Shown: in pieces, positions 34,669-44,900 of the stretch
Position numbering within the stretch: position 1 is the first letter of the stretch
Layout of the letters: the number at the start of each line of letters is the position of its first letter
Assembly (NCBI RefSeq): GCF_016735495.2
Contig: NZ_JAERQY020000001.1
Coordinates: 124,001-188,000 of the forward strand
DNA from: Lysobacter sp. MMG2
GTDB lineage: Bacteria; Pseudomonadota; Gammaproteobacteria; Xanthomonadales; Xanthomonadaceae
DNA length: 64,000 bases
Direction of reading: 5' to 3'
Notes under the pieces: generated by a model
What the model was told of the DNA's origin: nothing
What the model saw: the letters and a program-made list of their open reading frames with translations, nothing else
Databases searched by the model: none
Position numbers and translations under genes: made by a program

Positions 34669-35520
34669 GTGAAGATCGCCACGTTCAACATCAACGGCGT
34701 GAACACCCGGCTGGACGCGCTGCTCGCGTGGCTGCGCAAGGAACAGCCGGATGTGGCCTGCCTGCAGGAACTGAAAGCCCCGCAGGACGCCTTCCCCGCC
34801 CAGGCCATCGCCGACGCCGGCTACGGCGCGATCTGGCACGGCCAGAAATCGTGGAACGGCGTGGCGATCCTCGCCCGTGACGCGGAACCGGGGGAGATCG
34901 GCCGCGGCCTGCCGGGCGATCCCGAGGACAGCCAGAGCCGCTACATCGAGGCGGCCGTGGATGGCATCGTCGTGGTCTGCCTGTACCTGCCCAACGGCAA
35001 TCCGCAGCCCGGGCCGAAGTTCGACTACAAGCTGGCGTGGATGGACCGCCTGTTGGTGCGCGCGCAGCAGTGGTACGACAGCGGCCAGCCGGTGGTCATC
35101 GCCGGCGACTACAACGTCGTGCCCACCGACGAGGACATCTACGACCCCAAGTCCTGGCGCAAGGACGCGCTGCTCCAGCCGGAAAGTCGCGAGCGTTACG
35201 AACGGCTGCTCGCGATGGGGTGGCTGGATTGCCTGCGGCACGTCTTCGGCGAGGAGCGCGTGTACACGTTCTGGGACTACTTCCGCCAGCACTGGGAACG
35301 CAACGCCGGGCTGCGCATCGATCACCTGCTGCTCAACGCGGAACTGGCCCCGCGCTTGCGTGCGGCCGGCGTGGATCGATGGGTCCGGGGACAGCCCAAG
35401 CCCAGCGACCATGCGCCGACTTGGATTGAGTTGGGGCCGGGGAAGGCGGTGAAGAAGCGAGTGAAGAAGGCAGTGAAGACGGTGAAGAAGCCCGGAAAGC
35501 CCTCCACCAAGACAACCTGA
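34669..35520 (+). CDS. xthA: Exodeoxyribonuclease III with lysine-rich tail
   Basis: The 283-residue AP endonuclease/exonuclease has FNINGVN (6-12), LQELK with metal ligand Glu34, YLPNGNP, AGDYNV and SDHAPTW near the C-terminus. It acts on abasic sites and 3-prime blocked ends in base-excision repair. GTG 34669 is the only start that keeps the normal N-terminus (VKIATFNING), with GGAG 11 bases upstream. The last 25 residues after ELGPG are a basic tail rich in Lys and Thr that the enzyme normally lacks; it may aid DNA binding. Confidence 0.93.
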   Translation: MKIATFNINGVNTRLDALLAWLRKEQPDVACLQELKAPQDAFPAQAIADAGYGAIWHGQKSWNGVAILARDAEPGEIGRGLPGDPEDSQSRYIEAAVDGIVVVCLYLPNGNPQPGPKFDYKLAWMDRLLVRAQQWYDSGQPVVIAGDYNVVPTDEDIYDPKSWRKDALLQPESRERYERLLAMGWLDCLRHVFGEERVYTFWDYFRQHWERNAGLRIDHLLLNAELAPRLRAAGVDRWVRGQPKPSDHAPTWIELGPGKAVKKRVKKAVKTVKKPGKPSTKTT

Positions 35521-35871
35521 GCCACAGGTTGATTGCAGCTCTTCCCGTTGCCGTCATCCCGGCGAAGGCCGGGACCCAGGCTGTCACGCTGTCGCGGACA
35601 CATCCCGTCATTCCAGCGAAAGCTGGAATCCATCTTGCTCTATGGAACCGACGCCGCCGCCTCAGACAGAAGCCAAATGGATTCCAGCTTCCGCTGGAAT
35701 GACGCGGTGAAGTGCGATCACGGGCGAATGCGCGATTGGCCTGGATCCCGGCCTTCGCCGGGATGACGGAGTAGGAAAACACATCGGAACAAAGCGATCA
35801 CAACCCGTTGCCACCCCGCTAACCGCGACTTCCCCAGCATCGTGGTCCCCACACGACTCCCGGAGCCCGCC
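35521..35871. other. Intergenic region with nested palindromic repeats
   Basis: This 351-base gap has no gene. It holds an outer inverted repeat (35552-35581 with 35739-35768) and an inner pair (35606-35633 with 35677-35704) of two related repeat types. I see no clear promoter for the BON gene. Confidence 0.8.
35552..35768. repeat. Nested inverted repeats of the GTCATYCC family
   Basis: The outer arms carry CGTCATCCCGGCG and differ at one of 30 positions. The inner arms carry CGTCATTCCAGCG and differ at a few. Each arm also folds internally. Related copies occur at 36531, 39916, 46287, 55532, 55605, 55654 and 61341. Confidence 0.85.
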
Positions 35872-36483
35872 ATGGCCAGACACCGCGACGACGACCGCGA
35901 CCGCGAACAACGCCACCGCGACGAGCTCTACCGCGGCCTGCCCTCGGTCACCAACCGCGTCTGGGGCCCCACGCGCGAAGACGACGGGTTCGGCTATCCG
36001 GGCCAGGGCGGCTTCGGCGATTTCCGGCAGCCGCCCCGCGACACCGTCGCCAGACCCGAACACGCGCCCCGCATCGGCGGGCATCGCGGGCGCGGCCCGC
36101 GCAACTTCACGCGCTCTGACGAGCGCATCGCCGACGACCTGATCGAACGCCTCACCCGCGACGACGACATCGACGCGCGCGAGATTCTCATCGCCGTCGA
36201 GTCCGGCGTCGTCACCCTGACCGGCGAAGTGCCCGAGCGTCGCATGAAGCATCTGGCCGAAGACCTCGCCGTCGCCGTGCAGGGCGTGCGCGACGTGCAC
36301 AACCGCCTGCACGTCGATCGCGGCGCGCATTCGTTCGGCCCGCCCGGCCAGGCCGTGCGCAGCGGTTTCGATCAGCAAGGCAGCGGTTTTTCCAGTTCCT
36401 CGTACGACCAGCGCGACGACATCGAAGACCGCGATCGCGACGAGAATCGCCGACGGCCCATGCGGCAGCCGCGGGAGCATTAG
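35872..36483 (+). CDS. BON-domain protein with charged flanks
   Basis: The 203-residue protein has one BON domain (about 82-150): RIADDLIERLTRDDDID, SGVVTLTGEVPERRMKHLAEDL, VQGVRDVHNRLHV. It is flanked by highly charged Arg/Asp-rich and Ser/Gln-rich segments. BON domains bind membranes or phospholipid in OsmY and other envelope-stress proteins. There is no signal peptide from ATG 35872; a GTG at 35842 adds ten residues without improving this. Localisation is unclear. Confidence 0.8.
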   Translation: MARHRDDDRDREQRHRDELYRGLPSVTNRVWGPTREDDGFGYPGQGGFGDFRQPPRDTVARPEHAPRIGGHRGRGPRNFTRSDERIADDLIERLTRDDDIDAREILIAVESGVVTLTGEVPERRMKHLAEDLAVAVQGVRDVHNRLHVDRGAHSFGPPGQAVRSGFDQQGSGFSSSSYDQRDDIEDRDRDENRRRPMRQPREH

Positions 36484-36530
36484 GCGCACTTCCTGCTGTC
36501 ATGCCCTTCCCGCTGTCATCCCCCTTCTTG

Positions 36531-36632
36531 CCGTCATCCCCGCGAAGGCGGGGATCCAACTCTTCGCTTCATCACCCTTCGCCAGGCATGCAACGCCTGA
36601 AAGATGGATCCTCACCTTAGGCGGAGATGACA
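36531..36632. repeat. GTCATCCCC repeat pair before the ABC exporter
   Basis: A copy at 36531-36559 (with CCGCGAAGGCGGGGATCC) faces a decayed inverse copy near 36604-36632. They belong to the same family as 35552-35768. Confidence 0.65.
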
Positions 36633-36693
36633 ACCGGGACGTCATCGCCCCCGATGACACCGGCTGCGCACGCACTCAGGGCACAATCGCCAC

Positions 36694-38559
36694 ATGAGCG
36701 ATCCCCACGCGGCCCGTCCCGCCTCCCACCCCAGCCTGCGCGAACGCTTCGACGCGCTGCGCAATCTGCCGCCGTTTCTGCGGCAGATCTGGGCCACCAG
36801 CCCGGGACTCACGCTGGCGACGATCTCCCTGCGCGTCGTGCGCGCGTTCCTTCCGGTCGCCACGCTCTACGTCGGCAAACTCATCATCGACGAAGCGGTG
36901 CGGCTGGTCGCGGCCGGCAAGGGCTTCGACTCCATCGCGCAGGCCTGGCACGGCGGGCAGCTGGACACGCTGTTCGCGCTGCTGGCATTGGAGTTCGCCC
37001 TGGCCATCGGTTCGGACCTGTTGGGCCGCATCGTCAGCTACGGCGATGCGCTGCTGTCGGAGCTGTTCACCAACGCCACCAGCGTGCGCCTGATGGAACA
37101 CGCGGCGATGCTCGACCTGGAGGACTTCGAGGACCCCGACCTGCAGGACAAGCTCGATCGCGCACGTCGCCAGACGATGGGCCGCATGAACCTGATGAGC
37201 CAGTTGTTCGGCCAGGTGCAGGATGCGATCACCGTCGTCAGTTTCGCCGCCGGCCTGCTCGTCTTCGCGCCGTGGCTGATCGTGCTGCTGGCGATCGCGC
37301 TGGTGCCGGCGTTCGTCGGCGAAGCGCATTTCAACGCGCTGGGCTACTCGCTCAACTTCGCCTGGACGCCGGAGCGCCGTCAGCTCGAGTACGTGCGCCA
37401 GATGGGCGCCAGCGTGGAAACGGCGAAGGAGGTGAAGATCTTCAACCTCCACCGCTTCCTCATCGCCCGCTATCGCGAACTGGCCGAGAAGTTCTTCCGC
37501 GCCAACCGCGCCCTCGCCCGCCGCCGCGCCTTCTGGGGCACGCTGCTGGCAGCGCTGGGCACGCTGGCGTACTACATCGCCTACGCCTACATCGCCTGGC
37601 GCACGGTGAAGGGCGATTTCAGCATCGGCGACCTCACCTTCCTCGCCGGCAGTTTCCTGCGCCTGCGCCAACTGCTCGAAGGTTTGCTGGTGGGCTTCTC
37701 GCAGGTCGCCGGACAGGCGTTGTACCTGGACGACCTGTTCTCGTTCTTCGAGATCGAGCCGGAGATCGTCTCCCCGCCCGATGCGTTGCCGGTGCCGCGC
37801 CCGATCGCGCGCGGGTTCGTTTTCGAAAACGTCGGCTTCCGTTATCCGGACGCCGAGAAGTGGGCGCTGCGCGGGCTCGATTTCGAACTGCGCGCCGGTG
37901 AAGTGCTGGCGTTGGTCGGCGAGAACGGCGCCGGCAAGACCACCCTGGTGAAACTGCTCGCACGTCTGTACGACCCGGACGAAGGCCGCATCCTGCTCGA
38001 CGGCCGCGACCTGCGCGAGTACGACCTGGACGACCTGCGCGGCAACGTCGGCGTGATTTTCCAGGACTTCGTGCGCTACCACCTCACCGCCGGCGAGAAC
38101 ATCGGCGTGGGCCGCATCGAAGCGATGGACGACGCCGCGCGCATCCGCGAGGCCGCGCGCCGCGCGGCGGCCGACGAGATGATCGAAAGCCTGCCGCTGC
38201 GTTACGACCAGTTGGTCGGCCGGCGCTTCAAGACCGGCGTGGACCTGTCCGGCGGGCAATGGCAGAAGATCGCCATTGCGCGCGCCTACATGCGCGATGC
38301 GCAGGTGATGATCCTCGACGAGCCGACGGCGGCGCTGGATGCGCGCGCCGAGTTCGAGGTTTTCCAGCGCTTCAAGGACCTCTCGCGCGGCAAGACCGCG
38401 GTGCTGATCTCCCACCGCTTCAGCAGCGTGCGCATGGCCGACCGCATCCTCGTGCTCGCCGAAGGCCGGCTGGAGGCCAGCGGCACCCATGCGGAGCTGC
38501 TGGCGCAGGGCGGCCGCTATGCGGAATTGTTCGAACTTCAGGCGGCCGGTTATCGTTGA
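36694..38559 (+). CDS. ABC exporter (fused permease-ATPase)
   Basis: The 621-residue protein has a membrane domain (about 25-330, with segments near 40-65, 90-115, 175-215 and 275-300) fused to an ATPase. The ATPase has Walker A GENGAGKTT at 409-417, Q-loop VIFQDF, signature LSGGQ at 518-522, Walker B MILDEPT at about 538-544 and ISHRFSS. It is a half-transporter that dimerises. The subgroup is close to lipid/peptide exporters of the HlyB/MsbA type, but the substrate is unknown. It stands alone; the sugar dehydrogenase gene follows by 76 bases. Confidence 0.9.
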   Translation: MSDPHAARPASHPSLRERFDALRNLPPFLRQIWATSPGLTLATISLRVVRAFLPVATLYVGKLIIDEAVRLVAAGKGFDSIAQAWHGGQLDTLFALLALEFALAIGSDLLGRIVSYGDALLSELFTNATSVRLMEHAAMLDLEDFEDPDLQDKLDRARRQTMGRMNLMSQLFGQVQDAITVVSFAAGLLVFAPWLIVLLAIALVPAFVGEAHFNALGYSLNFAWTPERRQLEYVRQMGASVETAKEVKIFNLHRFLIARYRELAEKFFRANRALARRRAFWGTLLAALGTLAYYIAYAYIAWRTVKGDFSIGDLTFLAGSFLRLRQLLEGLLVGFSQVAGQALYLDDLFSFFEIEPEIVSPPDALPVPRPIARGFVFENVGFRYPDAEKWALRGLDFELRAGEVLALVGENGAGKTTLVKLLARLYDPDEGRILLDGRDLREYDLDDLRGNVGVIFQDFVRYHLTAGENIGVGRIEAMDDAARIREAARRAAADEMIESLPLRYDQLVGRRFKTGVDLSGGQWQKIAIARAYMRDAQVMILDEPTAALDARAEFEVFQRFKDLSRGKTAVLISHRFSSVRMADRILVLAEGRLEASGTHAELLAQGGRYAELFELQAAGYR

Positions 38560-38635
38560 GCCCCCGGCCGCGACTTTGTCGCTGCGCCCCTCGCCCCATC
38601 CTTCGACTGCACATCCGGACAGGAGCCCTGCCCCC

Positions 38636-39832
38636 ATGCGCCATGCCCTGCACTGCACCACGCTCGCCCTCGCCCTTTCGATGACGCTCGTCGCCTGCCA
38701 GGCGCGCCAGGGCGAAGGCGACGCCGCCCCGGCCAAGCCCGCCACCGCCGCACCCAAGGCGCTGTCGACGCAGACCGTCGCCAGCCAGAACGGCCAGGTG
38801 ACGGTCACCACCCTCGCCGGCGGGCTGGAGCACCCGTGGAGCGTCGCCCTGCTGCCCGACGGCGGCTTCCTCGTCACCGAGCGCCCGGGCCGCCTGCGCC
38901 ATGTCTCTACCGACGGCGCGGTATCCGCGCCCATCACCGGCGTGCCGACCGTCTGGGCCGAAGGCCAGGGCGGCCTGCTCGACGTGGTGCTCGCGCCCGA
39001 CTTCGCCACCAGCAAGCGCCTCTTCCTGAGCTATTCCGAACCCGGCCCGGACGGCAGCGCCGGCACGGCGGTCGCCACCGCCACGCTCGGCGACGGCGCG
39101 CTCACCGACGTGAAGGTGTTCTATCGCCAGGAGCCCAAGCTGGTCGGGCCGAACCACTTCGGCTCGCGCATCGTCTTCGACGGCAAGGGCCATGTCTTCA
39201 TCAGCCAGGGCGAGCGCAACGACCGTCCGACCTCGCAGAAGCTGGACATGCTGCAGGGCAAGCTCGTGCGCCTGAACCTGGACGGCAGCGTTCCGGCCGA
39301 CAACCCCTTCGTCGGCCGCAAGGACGCGCGTCCGGAAATCTGGAGTTACGGCCACCGCAACATGCAGTCGCTGGCGCTGGATCCGCGCACCGGCAAGGTG
39401 TGGGAAGCCGAACACGGCCCGAAGGGCGGCGACGAGATCAACATCCCCGAGCCGGGCAAGAACTACGGCTGGCCGATCATCACCCACGGCATCAACTACT
39501 CCGGCCTGAAGATTCCCGAAGCCGTCGGCACCTCGGCGCCGGGCATGGAGCAGCCGTATCACGTGTGGGAAGTGTCGCCGGGCCTGTCGGGCATGGCCTT
39601 CCTCACCGGGCAGCCGGGTTCGAAGTGGAACGACAGCCTGTTCCTGGGCGCATTGGCGGATGGCAGCCTGATCCGCCTGTCGCTCAACGGCGACACGATC
39701 ACCGGCGAGGAGCGTCTGCTTAAGGACGTCGGCGCGCGCATCCGCGACGTACGCGTAAGCGCCGACGGCAAGGTCTACGTGCTCACCGACGAGACCGACG
39801 GCAAGCTGCTGCGACTGGATCCGCCGAGGTGA
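38636..39832 (+). CDS. PQQ-dependent sugar dehydrogenase-like lipoprotein
   Basis: The 398-residue protein has a lipobox TLVAC (Cys21), an Ala/Pro linker and a six-bladed propeller of the glucose/sorbosone dehydrogenase (GSDH) family. Evidence includes LEHPWSVALLPDGGFLVTER (about 63-82), WAEGQGGLLDVVLAPDF, YGHRNMQSLALDP and EHGPKGGDEIN. The family includes soluble PQQ glucose dehydrogenase and YliI; it oxidises aldose sugars in the periplasm. ATG 38636 is chosen for the lipoprotein signal. A hairpin terminator follows. Confidence 0.9.
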   Translation: MRHALHCTTLALALSMTLVACQARQGEGDAAPAKPATAAPKALSTQTVASQNGQVTVTTLAGGLEHPWSVALLPDGGFLVTERPGRLRHVSTDGAVSAPITGVPTVWAEGQGGLLDVVLAPDFATSKRLFLSYSEPGPDGSAGTAVATATLGDGALTDVKVFYRQEPKLVGPNHFGSRIVFDGKGHVFISQGERNDRPTSQKLDMLQGKLVRLNLDGSVPADNPFVGRKDARPEIWSYGHRNMQSLALDPRTGKVWEAEHGPKGGDEINIPEPGKNYGWPIITHGINYSGLKIPEAVGTSAPGMEQPYHVWEVSPGLSGMAFLTGQPGSKWNDSLFLGALADGSLIRLSLNGDTITGEERLLKDVGARIRDVRVSADGKVYVLTDETDGKLLRLDPPR

Positions 39833-39853
39833 TGGTTCCCTGCTGAATCCCGG

Positions 39854-39880
39854 CCCCTCTCCTGCTCAGGAGAGGGGTTC
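39854..39880 (+). terminator. Terminator after the sugar dehydrogenase
   Basis: CCCCTCTCCTG (39854-39864) and CAGGAGAGGGG (39867-39877) form an 11-bp stem, followed by TTC. It resembles the CCCTCTCCC repeat family. Confidence 0.6.
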
Positions 39881-39915
39881 GATCAGCCATGTCGCCTTTC
39901 CCGTACCCAAGTGCT

Positions 39916-39950
39916 GTCATTCCCGGATCCCCGCCTTCGCGGGGATGACG
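39916..39950. repeat. GTCAT-type palindrome
   Basis: GTCATTCCCGG and CGCGGGGATGAC arms fold on each other with CCGCCTTCGCGG at the centre. This is the same family as 35552-35768. Confidence 0.7.
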
Positions 39951-40003
39951 GCTTCAGATGCCGCACGATGTTTCGGCGGCCGATCCACACGCAGGGCCAC
40001 GCC

Positions 40004-40438
40004 ATGATCCGGACGATCCTCCTCACGCTCGCGCTGCTCGCCTCACCGACGGCCTTCGCGTTCGAACGCGATGCCGACCTGCTCGCCATGGACGCCACCT
40101 GGAACGAGATGCGCATGAAGCCCGATGTCGAAGGGCTCGAACGCATCCTCGCCGAAGACTGGATGCTCACGCACTCCGACGGCCGCGTGCAGCACAAGGC
40201 CGACTATCTCGACGAACTGCGCACCGCCACACGCCGCAACCAGGGCATCGGCAACGAGGACCTGCGTGTCCGCCGCTACGGCGATACGGTCGTGGTCACC
40301 GGCACGAGCGTGCAGTCGGGCATCAGCAACGGCCAGCCGTGGAGCGGCCGCTTCCGCTTCACGCGCGTGTGGGTGCAGCGCGATGGCGCGTGGAAGATGA
40401 TCGCCTCGCACTCCTCGCGCATCGCCGAGGCGAAGTAG
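40004..40438 (+). CDS. Exported NTF2-like (DUF4440) protein
   Basis: The 144-residue protein has a signal peptide (IRTILLTLALLASPTAFA) and an NTF2-like fold of the DUF4440/SnoaL type: LAEDWMLTHSDGRVQHKADYL and GRFRFTRVWVQRDGAWKMIASHSS. The pocket of such proteins can bind small ligands or act as an enzyme subunit. No catalytic residues can be assigned. ATG 40004 is chosen for the signal peptide. It ends just before a 28-base repeat arm (40449). Confidence 0.8.
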   Translation: MIRTILLTLALLASPTAFAFERDADLLAMDATWNEMRMKPDVEGLERILAEDWMLTHSDGRVQHKADYLDELRTATRRNQGIGNEDLRVRRYGDTVVVTGTSVQSGISNGQPWSGRFRFTRVWVQRDGAWKMIASHSSRIAEAK

Positions 40439-40448
40439 CCATCAGTAG

Positions 40449-40477
40449 GTAGCCCGGGTAAGCGAAGCGCACCCGGG
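40449..40477. repeat. GTAGCCCGGG repeat, single arm
   Basis: GTAGCCCGGGTAAGCG and the following AAGCGCACCCGGG differ by one base from the 29-base arm of the palindrome at 49174-49259. Confidence 0.75.
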
Positions 40478-40515
40478 GCACACCTCGCCGCACCGTCCGA
40501 ACCTGTCGCCTCCGC

Positions 40516-41061
40516 TTAAAACAGGTCGCCCTGCGCCGTTACCTCATCGGCGCCGTAATCGAGCCGACCGTCGCGGATGCGCGCCGCCTTCGTGTATGGA
40601 TGCACCTCGCTGCGATCGGGCGCGATGAGGTGGATCACCTCCCTGCCGCGAGATTTCAGGTTGTCGCTGATGAGCGCTCGGTGGCACTGCGTCCAGTGCG
40701 CCTCGGCGCACATCACCGCCGTGCGTCGTTGCGCAGCCAGACGCTCCAGGCGATCGCGCGCGTGCTGGAACTCGTCCGTTTCCATGTAGTCCGCGTAGCC
40801 GCGGAAGGACGCATTGCGCCATGCAGTGTTGTGCGAATTCGTGCGCGCCGTACGCCGGCCGCCGAGTTCCACCATCGGCACGTACTCGATGCCCGCCTCC
40901 AGTAACGCGGCCGCGAGGTACGCGGCGTCGAACTGCGGGTGCCGACGCGAGGCCGGATAGCGCCGCACGTCGGCCACGGCCTGGATTCCGGCCGGCAGCA
41001 GCAGATCGACGAAATCGCGCCATTCACGCGTGGAATGGCCCACGGTCCATACGGTTCGCAT
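40516..41061 (-). CDS. DUF488-family protein
   Basis: The 181-residue protein starts MRTVWTVGHSTREW and carries DVRRYPASRRHPQF, CAEAHWTQCHRALIS and IHLIAPDRSEVHPY, the DUF488 family signature with conserved cysteines in the CAE and QCHR strings. The family has no firm function. ATG 41073 four codons upstream is an alternative start. It is divergent from fpr with 105 bases between. Confidence 0.85.
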   Translation of the reverse strand: MRTVWTVGHSTREWRDFVDLLLPAGIQAVADVRRYPASRRHPQFDAAYLAAALLEAGIEYVPMVELGGRRTARTNSHNTAWRNASFRGYADYMETDEFQHARDRLERLAAQRRTAVMCAEAHWTQCHRALISDNLKSRGREVIHLIAPDRSEVHPYTKAARIRDGRLDYGADEVTAQGDLF

Positions 41062-41166
41062 GGGCCGGAGCATAGTCCGCGCCCGGTCGCCCAGATGAGA
41101 ATCAATATTGGGTGAAGCCCCCTGGGCTACAATGGCGCCCGATTCCGCCGCTGCCCCACTCCCCCG

Positions 41167-41976
41167 ATGTCCTCCGCGTTTGGCACCGAGACGGTGCTGG
41201 ATGTCCGTCACTGGACGGACGACTACTTCAGCTTCACCACCACCCGCGATGACGGCTTCCGTTTCGAGAACGGCCAGTTCGTCATGATCGGCCTGCAGGT
41301 CGAACAGCCCGACGGTTCGCACAAGCCCTTGCTGCGTGCGTATTCCATCGCCAGCGCGAACTGGGAAGAGCAGCTGGAGTTCTTCAGCATCAAGGTGCCG
41401 AACGGCCCGCTGACCTCGCGCCTGAAGTCGATCCAGCCCGGCGATCAGATCCTGATCGGCCGCAAGCCCACGGGCACGTTGCTGATCCACGACCTGCATC
41501 CGGGCCGCAACCTGTACCTGCTGGGCACCGGCACGGGACTGGCGCCGTGGCTGGCGGTGATCAAGGATCCGGAAACGTACGAGCGTTTCGACAACGTCAT
41601 CCTCACGCACGGCGTGCGCAATGCGCAGGACCTGGCTTACCGGGATTACTTCCTCAACGAGTTGCCGCACCACGAGTTCCTCGGCGAGCAGATCGCCGCC
41701 AAGCTCAAGTACTACCCGGCGGTGACGCGCGAGGCGTTCGAGTTCGACGGTCGCGACCAGCGCGGCCGCCTCACCGAGCTGTTCGACAGCGGCCGGATGA
41801 TGGAACACCTGGGCCTTCCATCGCTGGATCCCGAGCACGACCGCGCGATGATCTGCGGCAGCCCGCAGATGCTCGCCGACTTCCGCACGATCCTCGACGG
41901 CCGCGGATTCACCGCCGCACCGCGCATCGGCACGCCGGGGCATTACGTGTTCGAGCGGGCGTTCGTGAAGAAGTGA
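41167..41976 (+). CDS. fpr: Ferredoxin-NADP reductase
   Basis: The 269-residue flavoprotein has the FAD motif RAYSIAS (57-63) and the NADP-binding string LLGTGTGLAPWLAV. The C-terminal end is GHYVFERAFVKK. It transfers electrons between NADPH and ferredoxin or flavodoxin and helps with oxidative stress and iron-sulfur metabolism. Length and motifs match subclass I bacterial FprA. Its stop is only 15 bases from that of the convergent orphan gene on the minus strand. Confidence 0.94.
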   Translation: MSSAFGTETVLDVRHWTDDYFSFTTTRDDGFRFENGQFVMIGLQVEQPDGSHKPLLRAYSIASANWEEQLEFFSIKVPNGPLTSRLKSIQPGDQILIGRKPTGTLLIHDLHPGRNLYLLGTGTGLAPWLAVIKDPETYERFDNVILTHGVRNAQDLAYRDYFLNELPHHEFLGEQIAAKLKYYPAVTREAFEFDGRDQRGRLTELFDSGRMMEHLGLPSLDPEHDRAMICGSPQMLADFRTILDGRGFTAAPRIGTPGHYVFERAFVKK

Positions 41977-41991
41977 GGACTACGTGGGTCT

Positions 41992-44900
41992 TCAACCAAG
42001 CGAGTTGATCGATCGCACCAGGGTGTGGAGCGCGGTCCATACGTCCGGCAGCACCAGCGGGAGCAGCACCGCGCCCATCGCCAGGAACTTCGGCCATAGG
42101 GCCCGCAACGCGCCGCCGAAGCTGAGGTCATCGCCATGCCGGGTGAACATCGCGCCGAGCATCGGGTCCTTCTCCAGGCGCAGCACCGCAACGACGATGA
42201 TGGCAAAGCTCGCCAGGAGCAGCCCGATCGACATCGTCCTGAGCCAGCGCTCGTATATCGGCGGGTACGCCGTCATCGCCAGCAGAACCGCCAGCGGCGC
42301 GGCCAATGCGCACCAGGCCGAGAACCGGATGGCGACCACAAGCAGCTTGAGCTCGGCGACCAGCTGACGTTGCCACGCATCGAACGTGGAAGCATGGGGT
42401 GGATACACGCCGTTTCCGTCGATGATGAGCCTCCCTTCGAGGATCCACGCCCGCAGCGGTCGCGACTTCAGGGCCGCAACGTCCTTTCGCCGCAACTCCA
42501 GGTTGAACGGCGTCTGGATGGTCTCCTGCAAGGCCTGCGGCGAGGGCCAGTCCTTCATGCCCTTGCGCGCCTGGACGGACGGAATGCTTCTGGACAGCCA
42601 CAGCGTGACGCGGCCGAGTTGGCGCAGGTGCGAAGCCAGCGTCACCAGGAAAGCCACGCTGCACAACAGGGCAAGCATCGCGAACAACCAGGGATTGCGC
42701 GCATCCACGCTCACCGGCCGGGTGTCGGTGAAGTAGAACGTGAAGACCACGATCAGCAGGATGCCCACCGGAATCAGCCAGGGCCGCCTGCTCTGCACGG
42801 CATCGGGCCAGTCGAGGGACCGGCCATACACCTCGTAGCGTCGTCCCGCGATGCTCAGGCGCACCACGCCCACGATCGCGAAACAGGCATAAAGACCCCA
42901 CAGGCAGTACACGGCCCACAGATCGCGGCCATGGGCCAGGTCGAAGGACGCGTCCAGACCGCCCCACCGACCGATCTGACCCAAACGCACCACCGCGACC
43001 AACGCCACCACACCGGCGATGACGGTCAGCCCCCAAAGCAGCGCGCGTCCAAGCGTCGCGAGAGACTCCACGGCCTCCGGGTCCTCCACGGGCGCCGGCC
43101 GCGAACGGTCCGAAGACGTCGTATCGCGGGCCAGGAACCAGCGGGTGAGCCATCGCGAGTCGGTGACGAGGTGTCCGGCGAAGTTCGACATTACGCTCCC
43201 GCCCGGCGTGCCGCGCACCATCCAGACACCGGCCGCGAAAAGGAAGATCGCCAATAGCGCCATCGCCAGGTACCAGGGCCGCTGCAACGCCATGCGCGAA
43301 TCGGCGGCGACCATGGTGCTTCGGCGCTCCTCGTCCAGGCTCGCGAATCCGGCCAGGGTCGCCACGTACAGCTTGGGATCGCAGGGGCCGCCGGGGCACA
43401 TCGCACCCATGACGTATTCGGAAAGACCGCCGTCGCGATAACCCGCGGCCCGTTCGCGATAACCGACCATGAGGTGAACGGCGCGAAGCATGTTGGCGGC
43501 GTGGTCGGTCGAGAACGGGATGCGCATCGCCTTGTCACGCGCCTCGCCCCGTTGCTTCAGGTTGGAACGGTCACTTCCGCGCCGTCGTGCGCAAGCGTCC
43601 ACTTCGCCGTCCCGCAAGCAGACGATGGGGTCCAACGCGGGCACGATGACGGCGCCACGACTGGTCGCGCGGTAGTCGGGATGCACCATGAGATAGTCCA
43701 TTTCCAGCATCACCGGCAACGCCGCCGGCAACGCCTTGCGCACTTCACTGAGCAGGAAGAGGCGGTCGCGCACATCGGTGGCGACGATCACCACCACATC
43801 CGGCTTTCCCCATACCCGCATCGAATCGAACATGCGGTGCAGCATGAGTTCGTCAGAGCGGGAGCTCAGCGCCGGCTGGTACGGAGGCGGACGGTCGACG
43901 CCCGCCTCCGTGCTGGCCATGTCCAGTTCCAGCAACCGTCCCGAACTACCCGTCGCCTGCTGGCGCGCCGCCAGTTCCGCCTTGCGCAGACGCGAGTGCT
44001 CGGCACGTATGGACGAGATGTTCGGCGAGAACGGTTTGACCTGGAACCTAAGGCTTCCCTTGCCCGGGCAACGCGGAGGGTCGTCGTCCAGTCGGTTCGC
44101 AAGGTCCCGGGCCCCTCGTCCGAAGGTGGATTCCTCTGCCAGAAACACGATCCTGCGCTCGTGCAGCAGGTCGTTGTCGCACAGGTATCGGGTGAGCGAC
44201 TGCATCTGCCTGTCGAGCGTCCAGGCCAGTGAGCCGTACTCCACCTTGATGCCGTGGACAAAGCCATGTTGAACGATCCACTGATTGGTCGACACCGACG
44301 CCGTGGGACTGATCAGGTTCACTTTGAGATCGCCCGGCCGCCCCGAGCCGTCGCACGTTTCGCCCCCACAGCCGAGCCGGCCTATGGCGACCGCCAGCGA
44401 CTGCATCGAACCGGAAAAGGAAGGCCCGATCACGTTCAAGGTCTTGCTGCCTGGCGATGGTCGCCGGTTGCAGGGCTCCGCGGGCGACAACGCACTCACC
44501 GTCGCCCTGACGTCGTTGAACAGCAGCGCGCACTGGGCAGCCACCGCGAACGCACGCGGCTGGACCCCGTAGCTTGGCGAGTCGCCGACCAGATAGACCA
44601 GGTCGTACGCGACGTCGGCGGCGCCCAGGGCCAGTTCGCGACCACGCGCTGCCTCGGCACCCGGTTTTCCGTGTTCCCGCCACACATCCTTTCGGAACAG
44701 AAGCAGGCTGGGCATGCCACGATGCTTGCCATCGTAGCTGGCGGTCCCCTGCACGCCTGCAGTGGGCAGAGCATCGGGCTTCCTCGGTTCCCACGAGAAG
44801 GCGAAACCGTCCAACTCGTAACCCTTTGCCTGGTAGGCACTCAGCACCGCCGCCACGGCCATGTCGAACGATTTGCCCATCGTCGTTTCGACCGGGTCGG

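Noticed and set aside
40516-41943. A 475-codon minus-strand frame that extends DUF488 across fpr
   Set aside because: Only the last 181 codons match DUF488; the rest is the reverse complement of fpr with no protein-like features.
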